A stretch of 64,000 bases of DNA from Lumnitzera littorea (Eukaryota; Streptophyta; Magnoliopsida; Myrtales; Combretaceae): NCBI GenBank assembly GCA_024138015.1, contig JAMXBB010000008.1:4167405-4231404 (forward strand). The letters run 5' to 3'. The translations under genes and the position numbers were made by a program. The notes below the pieces were generated by a model, which was given only the letters and a program-made list of their open reading frames with translations, ran no database searches and was not told the origin of the DNA. This document shows positions 12,952 to 25,559 of this stretch, one piece after another. Every line of letters begins with the position of its first letter. Within the stretch, counting starts at the first letter, position 1.

Positions 12952-13312
12952 TGTAACACCCTAAACTAAAAACCGTGAATAGCCAAATCAACAAATACTA
13001 ATAGGCTCATTTCAACTACTTGGCTAAAAAGTTTTAAACTTATATTAATAAGGTATTCACAACCATGGTCTTATAAACTAGTACCATAGCTATATGAGAC
13101 ACTTAACCATAAGGTCTTACAATCTCCTCTCCTTAAATATGTGACGTCCTTGTTATGAGATCTTACAATTAGGCCTAAATTAAACCCCCCCCCCCCCACC
13201 CACCCCTACCCCCTGCGGCCCCCATTCCTCGGACCTCTTCTCTAAACTGGAGCTAGACCCGAATTATTCACCTATTAGTAGAGGGTCCACTTTAATACCA
13301 TCTGTAACGCCT
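12952..13312. repeat. TGTAAC-type repeat, unit 1
   Basis: Begins TGTAACACCCTAAACTAAAA and contains CGTGAATAGCCAAATCAA, TTGGCTAAAAAGTTTTAA, TTCACAACCATGGTCTTATA and a GACACTTAACCATAAGGTCT block. It is followed directly by a second unit, so the two form a tandem pair 361 bp apart. A run of 13 C residues sits at 13,185-13,197. The TGTAAC opening suggests an LTR or LTR fragment. Confidence 0.55.
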
Positions 13313-13510
13313 CAAGCCACAAGCAGTGAATAGCTAAGTCAATAAACACTAATGAGTTCATTTTAACCACTTAGATAAAAAATTTTAAGCTTATATTGAT
13401 AAGGTGTTCATAACCATAGTATTATAAACTAGTACTACAATCTCTCACAATCCATATGGAACACTTAACCATGGGGTCTTATGTGTTAAGTTGTATGGGA
13501 TGGAATGTTT
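13313..13510. repeat. TGTAAC-type repeat, unit 2 (partial)
   Basis: Begins TGTAACGCCTCAAGCC and repeats the first 200 bp of the preceding unit: GTGAATAGCTAAGTCAATAA, TTTTAAGCTTATATTGATAA, a TTCATAACCATAGTATTATA block and ACACTTAACCATGGGGTCTT. It keeps the TCTCACAATCCATATGGAAC stretch that is shortened in unit 1. Confidence 0.55.
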
Positions 13511-13615
13511 ATTGTTGCCATTGCTTGAGTGTTAGTATTATCAAGACTAGTTTCTTCAAATTTCTAACTAAACTAAACATTTTTCACTTACATCACTAGT
13601 TGTATACATATAAAT

Positions 13616-13616
<1 letters not shown>

Positions 13617-13664
<48 letters not shown>
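13617..13664. repeat. (GA)n microsatellite
   Basis: About 48 bases of almost perfect GA dinucleotides. It lies at the upstream edge of the duplicated segment whose other member also starts in a GAGAGAGG tract (305-330). Confidence 0.95.
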
Positions 13665-13667
<3 letters not shown>

Positions 13668-13870
13668 TATATCCAACATCGCAACAACCCCATCACCTAC
13701 CTACTTCAAAATCATCCCAACATTTAAGTTTCTTTTAATTAACTTCCGTTATTCATTTAATTGTATTTAATACATAGTAATTCCCATCTTTAATCTCCTT
13801 AGCTATCCACCAAGAATTGAGGTATCTTGCTTATAGCATATAAATGATTAAATTTTTTAATAAAATGTTC
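13665..13870. repeat. Duplicated segment, partner at 305-640
   Basis: Shares ACCCCATCACCTACCTAC-like text, ATCATCCCAACATTTAA, a TTAACTTCCGTTATTCATTT block and GAGGTATCTTGCTTATAGCA with the first copy, in the same order and orientation. Confidence 0.7.
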
Positions 13871-14444
13871 AATTTTATCGCTCAACGTCTTATAGTACCT
13901 AAGAAATCTCTATAGGTATATTTATGGCGAATATCACAATTAACATCTCAACTTTTTCGCTTTTTCATAATCATGTACTTGAAATTTCAATTTGTTCAAT
14001 TACATAACTGATTGAAGATTTAATTATCACTGTCAATACTTCAGTTAACTTCTATTCATAATGATAGTTTATTTAGTACGATAAGCCAATGAGGTAGCTG
14101 TTTGTAGTCTTAAAAGGGTCGTGCGAACCCTCTAGGGTTGTTCGTAGCCACATATGGTCATTAGTTAGTCTCATAATCCATATTTTTAAAGTGGGTCGCA
14201 ACCTACTAAATTTTGCAGTAATTAGCCGATGGTTACTTATAAGCGATTGTGTAACCCCCTAATACTAAAGGTGGCTATCTCATTAATTGATCGTGTTGAT
14301 TGAATTAATGGTGTGAATTAGAGTTAGCTTAGTTGTAGATGATAGAAACGAAATTTTTAATTAAGTATATAATTAGATAAATTGAAATTTTAAGTGTATA
14401 ATTGCAAAAGTAGCAAAGTTGAGGTATAAACTAGAACATTGGCA

Positions 14445-14494
<50 letters not shown>

Positions 14495-15616
14495 CTGGTT
14501 TACAAATTAATGAATCGATTTAACCCAAAACTGAACCTATCAAAGTCGATCACAATTCAATGTAAAGTTGAATCGCAACTCGTCGGTTCAATTTAGTTGA
14601 GCTTGAACAAGGTCCGAGTTTAGGTGCTGGGGCTATTTAGCATAACTACTCTAGTATGAGTGAAGAAAGTGTAAGGAAATAAGAGAGTGGAGGATAAAAT
14701 GAGCCTAATAGAGTATAACATAGGTGTTGTTTCTATATTTATAAACAAATAGAACTAAAACAACTTTAACTAATGATTGAACCGTTTTGGTTACAGTTAA
14801 ATGTAATGTTAATAGCATAACTGGTGATTGATGAGTATAATAACTATTGAACCACTTGTGCCTTTGTCATAATTCAAACATTCAAACTCTTAGGCTAGGC
14901 TTAATCAATTTGGGGGTGACAATCCAAAGCTCTTATAACATTCATTTTGACCTATTCTCATCCATTATGACCTGTTTTAACCTAACCTAAACTCTTTAAA
15001 CCAAGACCATGCTTTTCTTAGGGAATTAAGTATCATACAAATGTGGTTCAAACTAGCTGAATAAATCAAACTAAATTAAAACAACTCAATTGATTCCATT
15101 TATAGGTGGCCAATGCCTTGGGCCCTAAATCGAAATTGCTTATCAAATAGGAATAAGTATTCACTATTGATTAGATAGGAATATAAGAAATTCTAAAAGT
15201 AAATTAAAAATTGATTAAATAATTAGTGCAACTATCTAGACTTTATAGAATACAGTATACGTAATAATAATGACATTTGTTAATCTATTCTTAAATGAAA
15301 GTCATGATAAAAATCAAAGTCAAACTCAATATATCAAAGCTCTTTTAACCTAGTGGCAATGAGATAAATTAGAATTGAATATCTCCTTCTTTAAGTTTTA
15401 TCATGTAACTAGTTAAGGAAAAAATTATTGATTTCCTAAGGAAATATACAAAAAAGTTTTTAACGTTTTACGTTTTTACGAATTAATCTTTAACTTTTCA
15501 TTTAGTTCATTTTAGTTTTCAATATTTTCAAGTTATAACAAATAAGTCTTTCCATTAAATTTTGTTAAATTTTTTGTTACTGTAAACACGTGTTAGTATA
15601 TAATTAGTCCATATAA
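13871..15616. other. Spacer, no gene seen; (TA)n(GA)n tract at 14,442-14,486
   Basis: AT-rich DNA without a supported reading frame. It carries a compound TA then GA microsatellite. It also has a stretch at 14,500-14,640 with CGATTTAACCCAAAACTGAA and CGGTTCAATTTAGTTGAGC text of the kind found in small plant transposons. At 15,445-15,535 there is an extra, diverged copy of the left arm of the inverted-repeat element that follows. Confidence 0.5.
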
Positions 15617-15833
15617 GTATAAAAAATTCCTTAATGTTTGTTTATATATACAAATTAGTTCTTAACAATTTTTATTTAGTTTATTTTAGTCTTCAACGTG
15701 TCTACACATAATAGAAAAATTAACGGAGGAACTTTTTTGTAAATTTATTAAAATGTTGAAGACTAAAATTGATTAAATGAAATGTTAAAAATTGATTCGT
15801 ATATTTAAATAAACATTAGGGACTTTTTTATAC
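15617..15833. mobile_element. Inverted-repeat (MITE-like) element
   Basis: The left arm (15,617-15,697) and right arm (15,755-15,833) are about 80 bp each and are reverse complements with few mismatches. Both begin at the outside with GTATAAAAAA and contain TAATGTTTRTTTA and TTTTAGTCTTCAAC. The loop is about 57 bp. There is no coding capacity. Foldback structure, small size and AT-richness fit a MITE or other non-autonomous DNA transposon. Target duplications are not clear. Confidence 0.7.
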
Positions 15834-16558
15834 TTTTTCCTTTTCTTAATTAGCCAAATGTATGTGAGTAATTTATTTAGTTATCAAAATGAATGTTTCT
15901 AAAAGGAATTATAGCAAGTAGGTATTTTATCTCAACCATCAACTTGAATAAACAAATGAGTTAAATTAGACATGTTTACAATTGACATAACTACTTATAG
16001 GACATATGTTATATTTACTAACATTGTAACTTCAACATTTGATTCTAATTCCTTAGGATTTAATACTTTTATTAATTATATAACTTGAATATTTAGTTAT
16101 AGTTCTATAAAATCTATTCATTTCTTCCATTAGTTATTAAAATTGAAAAATACAAAAAGATTTGAATATATTATCTCTCTAGTCATCCTTAGGAAAATGA
16201 TTATTTTTTTCCCAAATACTATTATAAGAATTATAGGAAAAGAAAAATTGAACCTAATTTATTTCATTAAAATGGCAGTTTTCATATCACTTAACTATAA
16301 AAATTTTGTCTTAGAAAATAGTTATTAAAAATAAAAATTTATTACTTATATGTTCAGCATATAACCTAAGTAAATCGTTTCAAATATATTGAAGGCTACG
16401 GATTACATTTGATTAATAAGAAATCGCTTCTCATAAATTTAATTGGGCAAATTCTCACAAAACTTGAATATTTATAATTCCAAGCACTTCCACTTGTGAA
16501 ACGATAATAAACATAATTTCACTTTTAACATATATAATGGGGTGGAGTACATAACTAA

Positions 16559-17642
16559 TACTACAAGAAATTCAAAATTTGGCAACAAAATATTGTAGCA
16601 AAAAATCTTTTCTATGATGATTTTGTGTTTTTAATGTGATAAATTAATCACTACAAAAAGTATATACATCATTATTTTTTTCCCCTATTGCAACGATATT
16701 TTGTTACCTTTTTTTTTTCATTATCAATATATTTAACAATTTATGATATTTCATTTGTCATATATAATAATTTGTTGTTGATACCATATTGCCATGAACA
16801 ACGTTTTTCTTAAATTTTATATTAAGTAACAAAATATACAGAACTTTATTTATGTACTTATATGTCATGTCATTACAATAATGAAAAAAAAAAAAAAATA
16901 CATACCTTTTCATAGTGCCTAACTTAATGCATTAGGATAAAATAAATCGTTGCAAAAAAATATTTTTCTGCAATATTTTGTTGCAAATCTTTTAGTGTTT
17001 TTGTAATCAACTGCAATGTAATTATGAACATACGTTAGATTATTCAAATTATAGTGAGATTAATTTTCTATATCTAATTCATTGATTTTAAGACTTTTAA
17101 ATTATTTTGCATTTCAGTAATAATGTTTAGTTCATTTTAATACTTGATAATTTCTTCCAAAATATCAAATCATAGATTTAATATTAATTGAAATTTACTA
17201 TTATAATCTTAATAAAATGATTGTATGCTTGTAGCCTTTGTTATCATTATATACTTAACACATTATACTTATAACATATCTATGTAAAATATAATGTCAT
17301 GTAAATCATCTATCAACAATGAAATTCGTATGACTTATTTATAAAAAATATAGTATTATGAAAATTATTAATGTACAATGAAATTCATGATATACCTAAT
17401 TATACAAAAAAAATGTCCTTTTGGAAAATCATTTAATTATATTAATTGATAACCAATTATTTCATTAATTAAAGAATTTTAAGTATATGTAACAATGGTA
17501 ATCATTACTATACTGAAGTCGATGTACTGTCTTAATGTGTACAATAACAATACTTTCCTTAGAAAACCAAATACATAACACTTGTCACAAAAATATATTT
17601 TGCCACAATTATCTATTATTATAACTTAAATTTCTTTCAGTG
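16559..17642. mobile_element. CACTA-like non-autonomous element (candidate)
   Basis: The left end reads TACTACAAGAAATTCAAAAT. The reverse complement of the right end reads CACTGAAAGAAATTTAAG. Both are near matches to the CACTACAAGAAA terminus of plant CACTA transposons. Subterminal repeats with GCAACAAAATATTGTAGC and TTGCAACG-like motifs occur on both strands inside each end. Flanking trinucleotides are TAA and AAA, a 2 of 3 match to the expected 3-bp duplication. No transposase frame is present in its 1.08 kb. Confidence 0.5.
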
Positions 17643-19566
17643 AAACTATACTAAATTGTGAATTCCCTTATTACATGTAAATAAAAGTAATATGGTACTA
17701 AATCAAATAAATGTTATAATATGTTAAATGCTATTAATTTATTAGAAGACCCACTAACTTGCTTAAATAAAAGGATGGATAGAAACCTAAAACCTCAAAA
17801 TCTTAAGAATATGAAATTAAGTCCAATTACTAACCCAACATCTCCAATCGACTCTTAGATATCAACTAAATTAATAAAATTAGGCTATGAAACGAATAAC
17901 AAAGTGAACCTAATTAGTAAAGAAGGAAGTTAAAGATAATTACTAATGAAGCAATGTTTATTCTAATATCGCATTATCCAAAACTAGTTATTCAGTGCAT
18001 TTTCTTATCTTCTCATTATTATTTTTATACAACATTTCTTTTTTTTTTTTAATTTTTTTTTTAGAAAACTATCTCTATTCATTATACTGGCTATTTGCAT
18101 TTATAAATCGAGATAAGAGGGACATGATAGAAACTTGCTCATTGCAAACGTGATAGAGAATATGTTTATGTTTACAAATGAGACAAAAAAGAAAATGTCT
18201 TTTATTATAATGATAACCTTTCTTTTTTTTCAACTCAATTATATATAAAACTTAAGGGAGGGGGAATTTAAACATAATCCATCTTATTAAAAAATAATGT
18301 TTATACCATTAAATTATAATATTCTTAACAATAATGATCTTCAAACCAAAAAAATAAAATAAAATTTCTTACCTCTCTCCAATATTATCCTTATTTTTTT
18401 TATTTGGATAAAAAAAGGTAGAATATGTAAAATTTTATTTTGTTCTATTGTAATAGTCATTTTTATTTCTTAAAATAAAGATAACATTATGGTTGTAATT
18501 TGAATCACCTAAGCTGAATAGAAACTTTCATTTTTAGCAAGTATTTTAAATTAAAAAATATAAATAAATTATTGTACATTTTAGTATAGTGTTTACTCTG
18601 ATAGTTGATAATTTCTTAGAAAGCACCATTCAAATGTTTAAATAAATTTAGATTTAATGTGATGTTGATTGTACAACTTAGTATTGTAATTGTTGTCAAT
18701 TTTATAACTACAACTTCCTTGTACTAGTAATTGAAAATCTCCACCCATTCTTCAATAATGAAAGGGGAAATTTTTATGGAATGAGCTTTATTCTATCAAA
18801 TTATACCATAAGGTTATTACTAACAGTAGAGACTGTAGGGTCCAACCTGCATTGTTAAAAATAGGCTATGGGGGCTGAATACCTTATCATATAATTACAC
18901 GTTCTCTAATTCAAAAAATAAGAAATTGTCCTAACGTTTTTTAAAATCATTTTAAAATTTGTATTTATTAAAACTATGATTATAGAGTTGAGATCTCACA
19001 AACCTTACATTCACTTTGTCATAATATATCAGCATTATTGTACATCCTAGTTTTGGTTAGTGTTTTTGGGTAGAGGACTCGAAAATTCAAGTCTAGTAAA
19101 CCAAAAAACAACCAATTTCATTAACCATAAGTTACATTATGAGATTTTATTACTTGATTTTTTGAATAAGTAGACCGATAAAGATATATATATATATATA
19201 TATTTATATACATTAGCTAAGCAATTGAATATATACATTAGGTTATAGATAAATTTATCTTTAAGAACTTGTTCAGGTGCTAACAACAACAACTAACCAA
19301 TCAAAAACTAGAAAAAACAAAAAAAAAAAAGAAGAAATTATTCTTATGAGAAACTTATCCTCACCAAGAAATGCAATTTACCACTTAGTAAACACAAATT
19401 AGCATAAGAAATGCTACAAGAAATGAGCAATAAAGGTGCCTTAATAAAACTTACTAATTATAGAATCTTGAATATAAATACATGATACAATGTATCTCTC
19501 TAAAAGTAGAAGTTGATGAATATAAAAGCTTCCAAAAACTAATATTTATAGATTTTGAAATCAAGA
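17643..19566. other. AT-rich spacer, no gene seen
   Basis: No frame longer than chance, no recognisable repeat structure beyond poly-A/T runs, and a (TA)n tract at about 19,184-19,203. Confidence 0.6.
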
Positions 19567-19728
19567 GAAAGCAAACATGTGAGACCCTATGGTTAAGTGT
19601 CCATATGGATTGTGGGAGGTTATGATATTAATTTGTAAGGCTATGGTTGTGAATATCTTGTCAACATAAACTTGAAACATTTGGACTAAGTGATTAAAAT
19701 GGATCCATTAATGTTTATTGGCTTGCCT
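19567..19728 (-). repeat. TGTAAC-type repeat, inverted partial copy
   Basis: The reverse complement carries CCAATAAACATTAATGGATC, TTCACAACCATAGCC, ACAATCCATATGGACACTTA and ACCATAGGGTCTCACATG, matching the units at 12,952-13,510. The copy is in opposite orientation and lacks the TGTAAC end. Confidence 0.6.
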
Positions 19729-19780
19729 ATTTACTTCTTTTGGCCTGAACATTACAGAATATATTTGATGCTTCCAAATA

Positions 19781-20127
19781 GAGAGCAACTTGTTGTCTGC
19801 ACATATGTAAAGCATCTTGATTCTTAAATGGCAATAGCATGACATACATTAAGCATAATGAATAACTAACTTCCTTATAAGTATCCGAGTAATCATAAGA
19901 GAGAGAAACTTGTTGTCCGCACATATTTAGAGCATCTTGATTGACATACATTAAGCATAATGAATGACTAACTTCATTACAAGTATCCAAGTAATCATAA
20001 GAGAGAGCAATTTTGTCCACACATACTTAGAGCATCTTTATTCTTAAATGGCAATAACATGACATACATTAAGCATAATGAATGACTAACTTTCTTATAA
20101 GTATCTGAGTAATCATAAGATAAGAGA
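19781..20127. repeat. Three-unit tandem repeat, 120-bp period
   Basis: Units start at 19,781, 19,901 and 20,003. Each contains TTGTCYRCACATA, AGAGCATCTT, GACATACATTAAGCATAATG, ACTAACTT and AAGTATCYRAGTAATCATAA. The middle unit lacks an 18-bp TTCTTAAATGGCAATARC block, so it is 102 bp. All changes keep the minus strand open, which yields a 97-residue frame (19,727-20,020) with an internally repeated LSYDYSDT...SLCLMYV...NQDAL pattern. I recognise no protein family and regard the frame as a by-product of the repeat. Confidence 0.85.
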
Positions 20128-21379
20128 CTAATGAAGACAAACATATATGTAATATATGTTATTTACATGTAGGGATTAGTCGTGGCAAGCGCCGTATATC
20201 ATACAAAGGATTGTAAATTGATTTCCTTTTCAATTGATAGCCTTTTATGTAATATATAAGACTATTATTACAACTAACAACTTAGAGTTATGCAAGTGTA
20301 AGTAATATCACAACATAATTATAATAACATAAATGTCAAACTTATAATTATCATATACATATGAAACATATATAATACAAATACTAATTCTCTTAATAGC
20401 CTATAAATATATAGAATCATTTAATAAACTTTTAAGTCTAACTATAATAATATTATGTCACTCTTGACTCTAACCTCACACTTACTCCAACTAATAGAGT
20501 ATTGACTAACCTCGGGCATCCTATGACCCGGACTGACGAACAAGTCTCCCTACATAAGTAAGCTATGGGGGTGTAAGCTAACTAACTTAGTAAGATCTTC
20601 CCTCAACTATACAATAAATAAGTTAGACAACAATTAATTTCAAATAAATGAATGTATGAACAATCAATATGCCATACAAATATATATAGGTGACTAGGTA
20701 CTGCATATAACTCAGATTTAATGCTAAAACTTATATAACAACGAAACTCTATGTTTTGTATTTAAAAACACAATGATATATCTATTTTCAGTTTTAGTTA
20801 AAACTCAATTCTAAATAAGGTTGTAAGTAAATTCTTGTAGTCTTAACCCACCCCTAAACAGAGACCTTTAAACTCGACCCTTAACCAAGCAGTTGATGCC
20901 CTTAATGCCTAGTGTTCCCATGGGCTAGGGTAAGGTCATATAGTACGTATGCATTATACTAAAACATTATAATCGGAATTAATCAACCCCGTATGACTTC
21001 TTGTTACCTCCGTATAATATGATGGTCGGAATTAGTTATATAATGCATGATTGTATATGTGTTGATTTAGTTATTTCAAGTCTGATAATCTTATATCCAT
21101 TTATTGTATGATCAAACAAAGTCGTAGACAAGACAATTCACATCGAGTATACTATGTAGTAAATAGTACATTATCATATTTTAAAGTAATTTCACAATTA
21201 GCAAACAGTATTATACACATACATAACTCAGCCCCACACAATATTCAATTATTAATAATAATTAATATTCGCTATGTATATATACAATGCATTTATAGAA
21301 TTATTAGGAATACTCATTTAGCCATAATTGATATTAGGGATCATAGTAGTCTATAGATAGATCAGCTTTGAATCACCTA
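20128..21379. other. Spacer, possibly the diverged 3' half of R1 copy C
   Basis: No supported gene. By analogy with copies A and B, about 1.2 kb here should be the 3' half of R1 copy C, but I could not align it with A or B by eye. It contains GC-richer islands near 20,500-20,600 and 20,870-21,020. Confidence 0.35.
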
Positions 21380-22391
21380 AAATTTAGGAATAAGAAATAA
21401 TAATAAGTATTTGAGTTACATAACTATGCTATTCATGCAATTGGTACTAACTACTTAAATTAGTTTTCTATTCTTACGAAATGCTCGGTTTGAGATTTTT
21501 CATTAATCGCATATAACTTTTACAATCTAACTTTGATTTTTATAAACTTATAGTCAATTTCTATCGTTTTTTAGAATTTCTTTCTCAAAATTGGGTTCGT
21601 TTTGGACGTTATAACTCACATTTTCTATTATGATATAAAAATGTTATGAAATTCATTATTTTGACTTATATAATTATAAAATATTATTTTAAGCTTTTCT
21701 TTGCATATTTTCAATTTAATAAATATTTAATTCTTATAGTTTTTAATTTTATTAATTTTGAGTTTATTTAATTTAATTTACGTATTTAATTATTTTTTAT
21801 ATTTTAATCATTTTGTAATTAGTTAATTATTTTATTATTATTTTTAATTAATAATTTATTCATATTTACTTAATGTTGACATGGCAGCAAAAGAAATTAC
21901 CATGTACCATTTTTGAATATTTGTACATTTTCGACCTTTTTCTTATTTTTTATTTTTATGTAATATGTAGATAATAATATTTATTATTCTATTTTACTGA
22001 ATTTTACAAATTAGTTATTTTAGATTTTTTAAAGGTAACGGTATATATATATATATATTCATATTTAGTAATTTACTTTATTTATTAAATTAATATTATA
22101 ATATATTACATATGTACTATTCAAATATACCCGTATTTCTACCTATACCATACTATTCATATACACATTTTTATATGTATAATATACTTATGTACTATAA
22201 TAACATAACCTAAAATATATTATATATGCTATACGTATGGGTGTATATATATACATATAATTGTATTTTATACATATACATACACATACGATTATATTAG
22301 AATATATATATATATATATATATATATATGCTAAATACTTAACATACATAATATTATACATAAATACACACCTATGTATCACATCTAGGGG

Positions 22392-22422
<31 letters not shown>

Positions 22423-23695
22423 AAAATACACTATTTATACACTACGTCATACATGTATACCTATCAAATATATACCCTCTATTATACACATACTAGATTA
22501 TACTAGCATTTTGTATTTTATAATTATATATACATATTTTGATTACATATATATATATATATATATATATATACTATACACACATACATGTGTATATGTA
22601 CATAAACATAACTCCTTATACTAATTATTTGTAAAAATTATTATAACATGTATAATATACATATGAATATACTTAAACAAAGAAATACTCATATTACATA
22701 TTCCTTCTACAAGATACAAGTATGTACAAAATACATAAAGAGAATTAATATAAAATACATATATTATACATATTACCTACCTAATTTCCTTAATAATGTA
22801 GTAAAGATGACAAGGATCCTTTTTCCTCTTCTTTGGTTATTGTCCTTTGGAAAATCACCAGAAAATTTGCAGGAACAGAAGAGGATGTCCACGGTTTGGA
22901 AAAAAAAAAAGAAAAAAAAAAAAGAGAAATTGTAGTCTTGTATTTTGTTTCTTTTCTTGTTTCGAAAAGTAGAAAATAGTGTATGTTTAGCTCTTACTTT
23001 TCCAGACGTGGGGGAGCTACTGCAAGATACTCAACAAGTGATTAGTAAAGATGAGAAAAAGGAGAGAAAATCCAATGCAAGAGGTAATATTAATTATGAA
23101 GGGACGAGGTTCATCATTTCTTTTGTTCCTCTCTTCTTAAACTAACACCAGTAAGTAAAAAAAAAAAATTCGCTGTAACAATCTAGAATCCCAATGTGGC
23201 AGTAAAGGAAAATAGGAAAAAGGGAAAATAAAAATAAAATATTAGGTTTTTCCAAATATAAAAATTATAAATTTAATATTTATAAAATAATATTAAAATT
23301 TTATAAAAATTTATTAATTTAATTGTTACTCGTTACATTTATAATATTTACAAGTTATCTTAATGTGTTCGCTAAAAGTTTTATATGATTACACGTATTA
23401 GTCAATAATTACAATTGACTAAGATTTTATTACTATTAAGTTATATTTATATATTTTATAAGCTTAAAGTTATAGTTTTAGGGTTTTCGTCAAATTTGAG
23501 TTCGATTTCAAATATTTACACGTATATAGGATTTAACGTTTTTGTATGCAATTTATGTTTCGATCAAATTTTTAGGGTTTTTATGACTAATACTATACTC
23601 GATTTCATAATTTAATAAATTTTTTATCTTAGTTAACTTTATCGACTCATGATATTAATTAAAGTACTCGGATCTAATTTAGGGCTTAAACCACT
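21380..23695 (-). mobile_element. R1 copy C (inverted)
   Basis: The reverse complement follows R1 A and B. The 5' end near 23,695 is followed by AACCCTAAA-like text, AAGCTTATAAAATATATAAA, a pyrimidine tract near 23,230 and a TATATGTATA core (22,060-22,600). Next are a TGCCATGTCAACATTAAGTA block, the AACGTCCAAAACGAACC block near 21,600 and the GTTAGTACCAATTGCATGAA block near 21,440. Frames in the TA core (22,188-22,506) and at 22,648-23,145 are low-complexity artefacts. A TGTAACAATCTAGAATCCC block at 23,176 is shared with copy D. Confidence 0.6.
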
Positions 23696-24514
23696 AATTG
23701 TATAGAGTTTACCGATAAAATATTGACATAGATAATGAAAATGGCTAGTTTTCAAATCAATTATCATACATGATTTGCACATGTTAGGAATGTCAACATT
23801 ACATTAATATTCACACATCATATATCTATAAAACATGACATGTATTAGCCATTAAATCATTTCTCCTTATTTCTCCACATGCGTTCGATGAAACCATGTT
23901 CATATGAAAAAAAGTGTTACTTAAAATCCTACCTTATTCATAGTTTCTGTTTACCCTTCTTGTTGTTACTCAATACTTTACAATCTACATAATATATAAA
24001 TTACTTGTATTGAAAATATTTATAAATTTAATATTCTAATTGTTTATGGAATACATGTATTTATTCATAATATGAGTTGTATGGTTTAGTTATAATCTAC
24101 TTATCCATATTTCATTTGTTTTCTTCTTCTCCATGCTCTCTTCATATCCTTGCTGTTCATATGCTATTCTTGCATTAGATCTTTCTTGCTGCGCTGCCGT
24201 GAGTAAGGTATCGTCTCCTTTCTTGATTTTCTATTTCAATAATAAGTATTATGGTAGCATTAGGAAGCGTTATTGTTATAGATGCCTCTTTCGTAGATTC
24301 GTTGTTTCTATCTAATTCTGATAACCTTATGTTAGTTAGGACATTAATCTTTAACGAAAACAACATTTTGAGACAATTGAATTTGTGAGGAAATGAATTA
24401 CTTATAGGATTTTACAAATTTGATAACTTAGAGAAGAAAATTGTGCTATATTGCCCTAATTATAGGAGACTGTCAATTCTTCCAATAAAACGGCTTTAAG
24501 GTTTTTCCCATTAA
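23696..24514. other. Spacer, no gene seen
   Basis: AT-rich. Overlapping frames on both strands at 24,133-24,366 are short, low in complexity and resemble no protein I know. Confidence 0.5.
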
Positions 24515-24703
24515 TGGAGAATCAAGCTCGCTCTCTCTCCTAATTCTCTTATGCTCTTTAGGGCCACCATGCTAACTTAAGCATCGGAATGATCGCTCCG
24601 GAATATCCTTAGACGCTGCCTTCGTAGTCACTTTTTCTTTGTTTTACAAGTGCCATATAATGGAGCAAATTATCTCAATCTCTACCGGCAAAATTCGAAG
24701 ACA
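24515..24703 (+). mobile_element. LTR fragment with PBS-like sequence after it
   Basis: Matches the last 190 bp of the LTR at 38,622-38,945. Shared text includes AGCTCGCTCTCTCTC, TAATTCTCTTATGCTC, a CTTAAGYATYGRARTG block and AAATTATCTCAATCTCTAC. It ends GAAGACA and is followed by ACTTTTGACACCATTTGTTG. This resembles the TTTTGGCGCCGTTTGTTGG primer-binding region of many plant gypsy elements with GC to AT decay. The 5' part of the LTR is missing or unrecognisable. Confidence 0.6.
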
Positions 24704-25189
24704 ACTTTTGACACCATTTGTTGGAAATACAACTTATTATCACATATTCCTAATGAATTTTCAAAATCATATGGTAGGTTAAGGAACAAGACATTACGTT
24801 CCAAAATGGATAACTAGTTTGGTCGAATGTCGGAACTGGTTTCAAAGAAGAATCTAGTTAAGCACTCAAAAATCAAATGGTCTCTTGTAAGAGAGAGTCA
24901 CACTTCCCTTAGGTTTGGTGTTATACCTATTGCGGCTCATGGATGAAAATGGATGAACATCTTGCAATGAAATTCCAGGGAAAATGGAAAATTTACGAGA
25001 GAATTACTCCAACGTTTTAAGGGAAAAATAATTCACCCAAGTTATTAGATGATGTCTTTGTAGGCAACAAGTTCCTGTAAATTCAAGAATGCAACCTGTG
25101 TATTTGAACCGGGTAATAGGCTAACCTCCCTCATTAATCTATTATTCGACGGTATATTCGAACCAAGTAATAATGATCATGTAACCAAG

Positions 25190-25460
25190 TAACTAAGCGG
25201 TAGGAGGATCGTCATCTTGAGTTGAAGGAGGAAAAGGGTAAGAAAGGTAGTGGTAGTTCAACTGGAAATAACTATAAAGCCTTTGAAACTCACTATGTAA
25301 ATGATCATGAATGTCCTCCCAGATCTAATTGTAGTGCATCTCTAAGTACTAATAAAAAGAATACTAAAAAGCTAGAGGAGTAGCTAGATCAAAAATCAAA
25401 AACCCAAAATCAGGTGGAGGCTGATGAGAAGAACCCTCAAGTGGAGGAGTAATAATACAA
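25190..25460 (+). pseudogene. Decayed coding fragment, unknown
   Basis: A plus-strand frame reads through LELKEEKGKKGSGSSTGN, KAFETHYVNDHECPP and NKKNTKKLEE before stops begin. It has the charged, serine-rich composition of retroelement gag or linker sequence. It sits 0.5 kb after the LTR fragment, consistent with a gag-side remnant, but no domain is recognisable. Confidence 0.3.
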
Positions 25461-25559
25461 ACTTAGAGCTACACTAGAGTAAGTATGAGTACTGGGACTG
25501 CCTAGCTCATTAGAAGAAGTAATGGGCTCCTGTAGGGCATGTGTAAAGGTAAGATCAAG

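Noticed and set aside
13185..13197. Poly-C run as a structural signal (i-motif)
   Set aside because: A single run of 13 C within a repeat unit, absent from the sister unit. Most likely slippage.
22188..22506. Overlapping frames on both strands rich in YIYIYI
   Set aside because: Produced by (TA)n repeats in R1 copy C.
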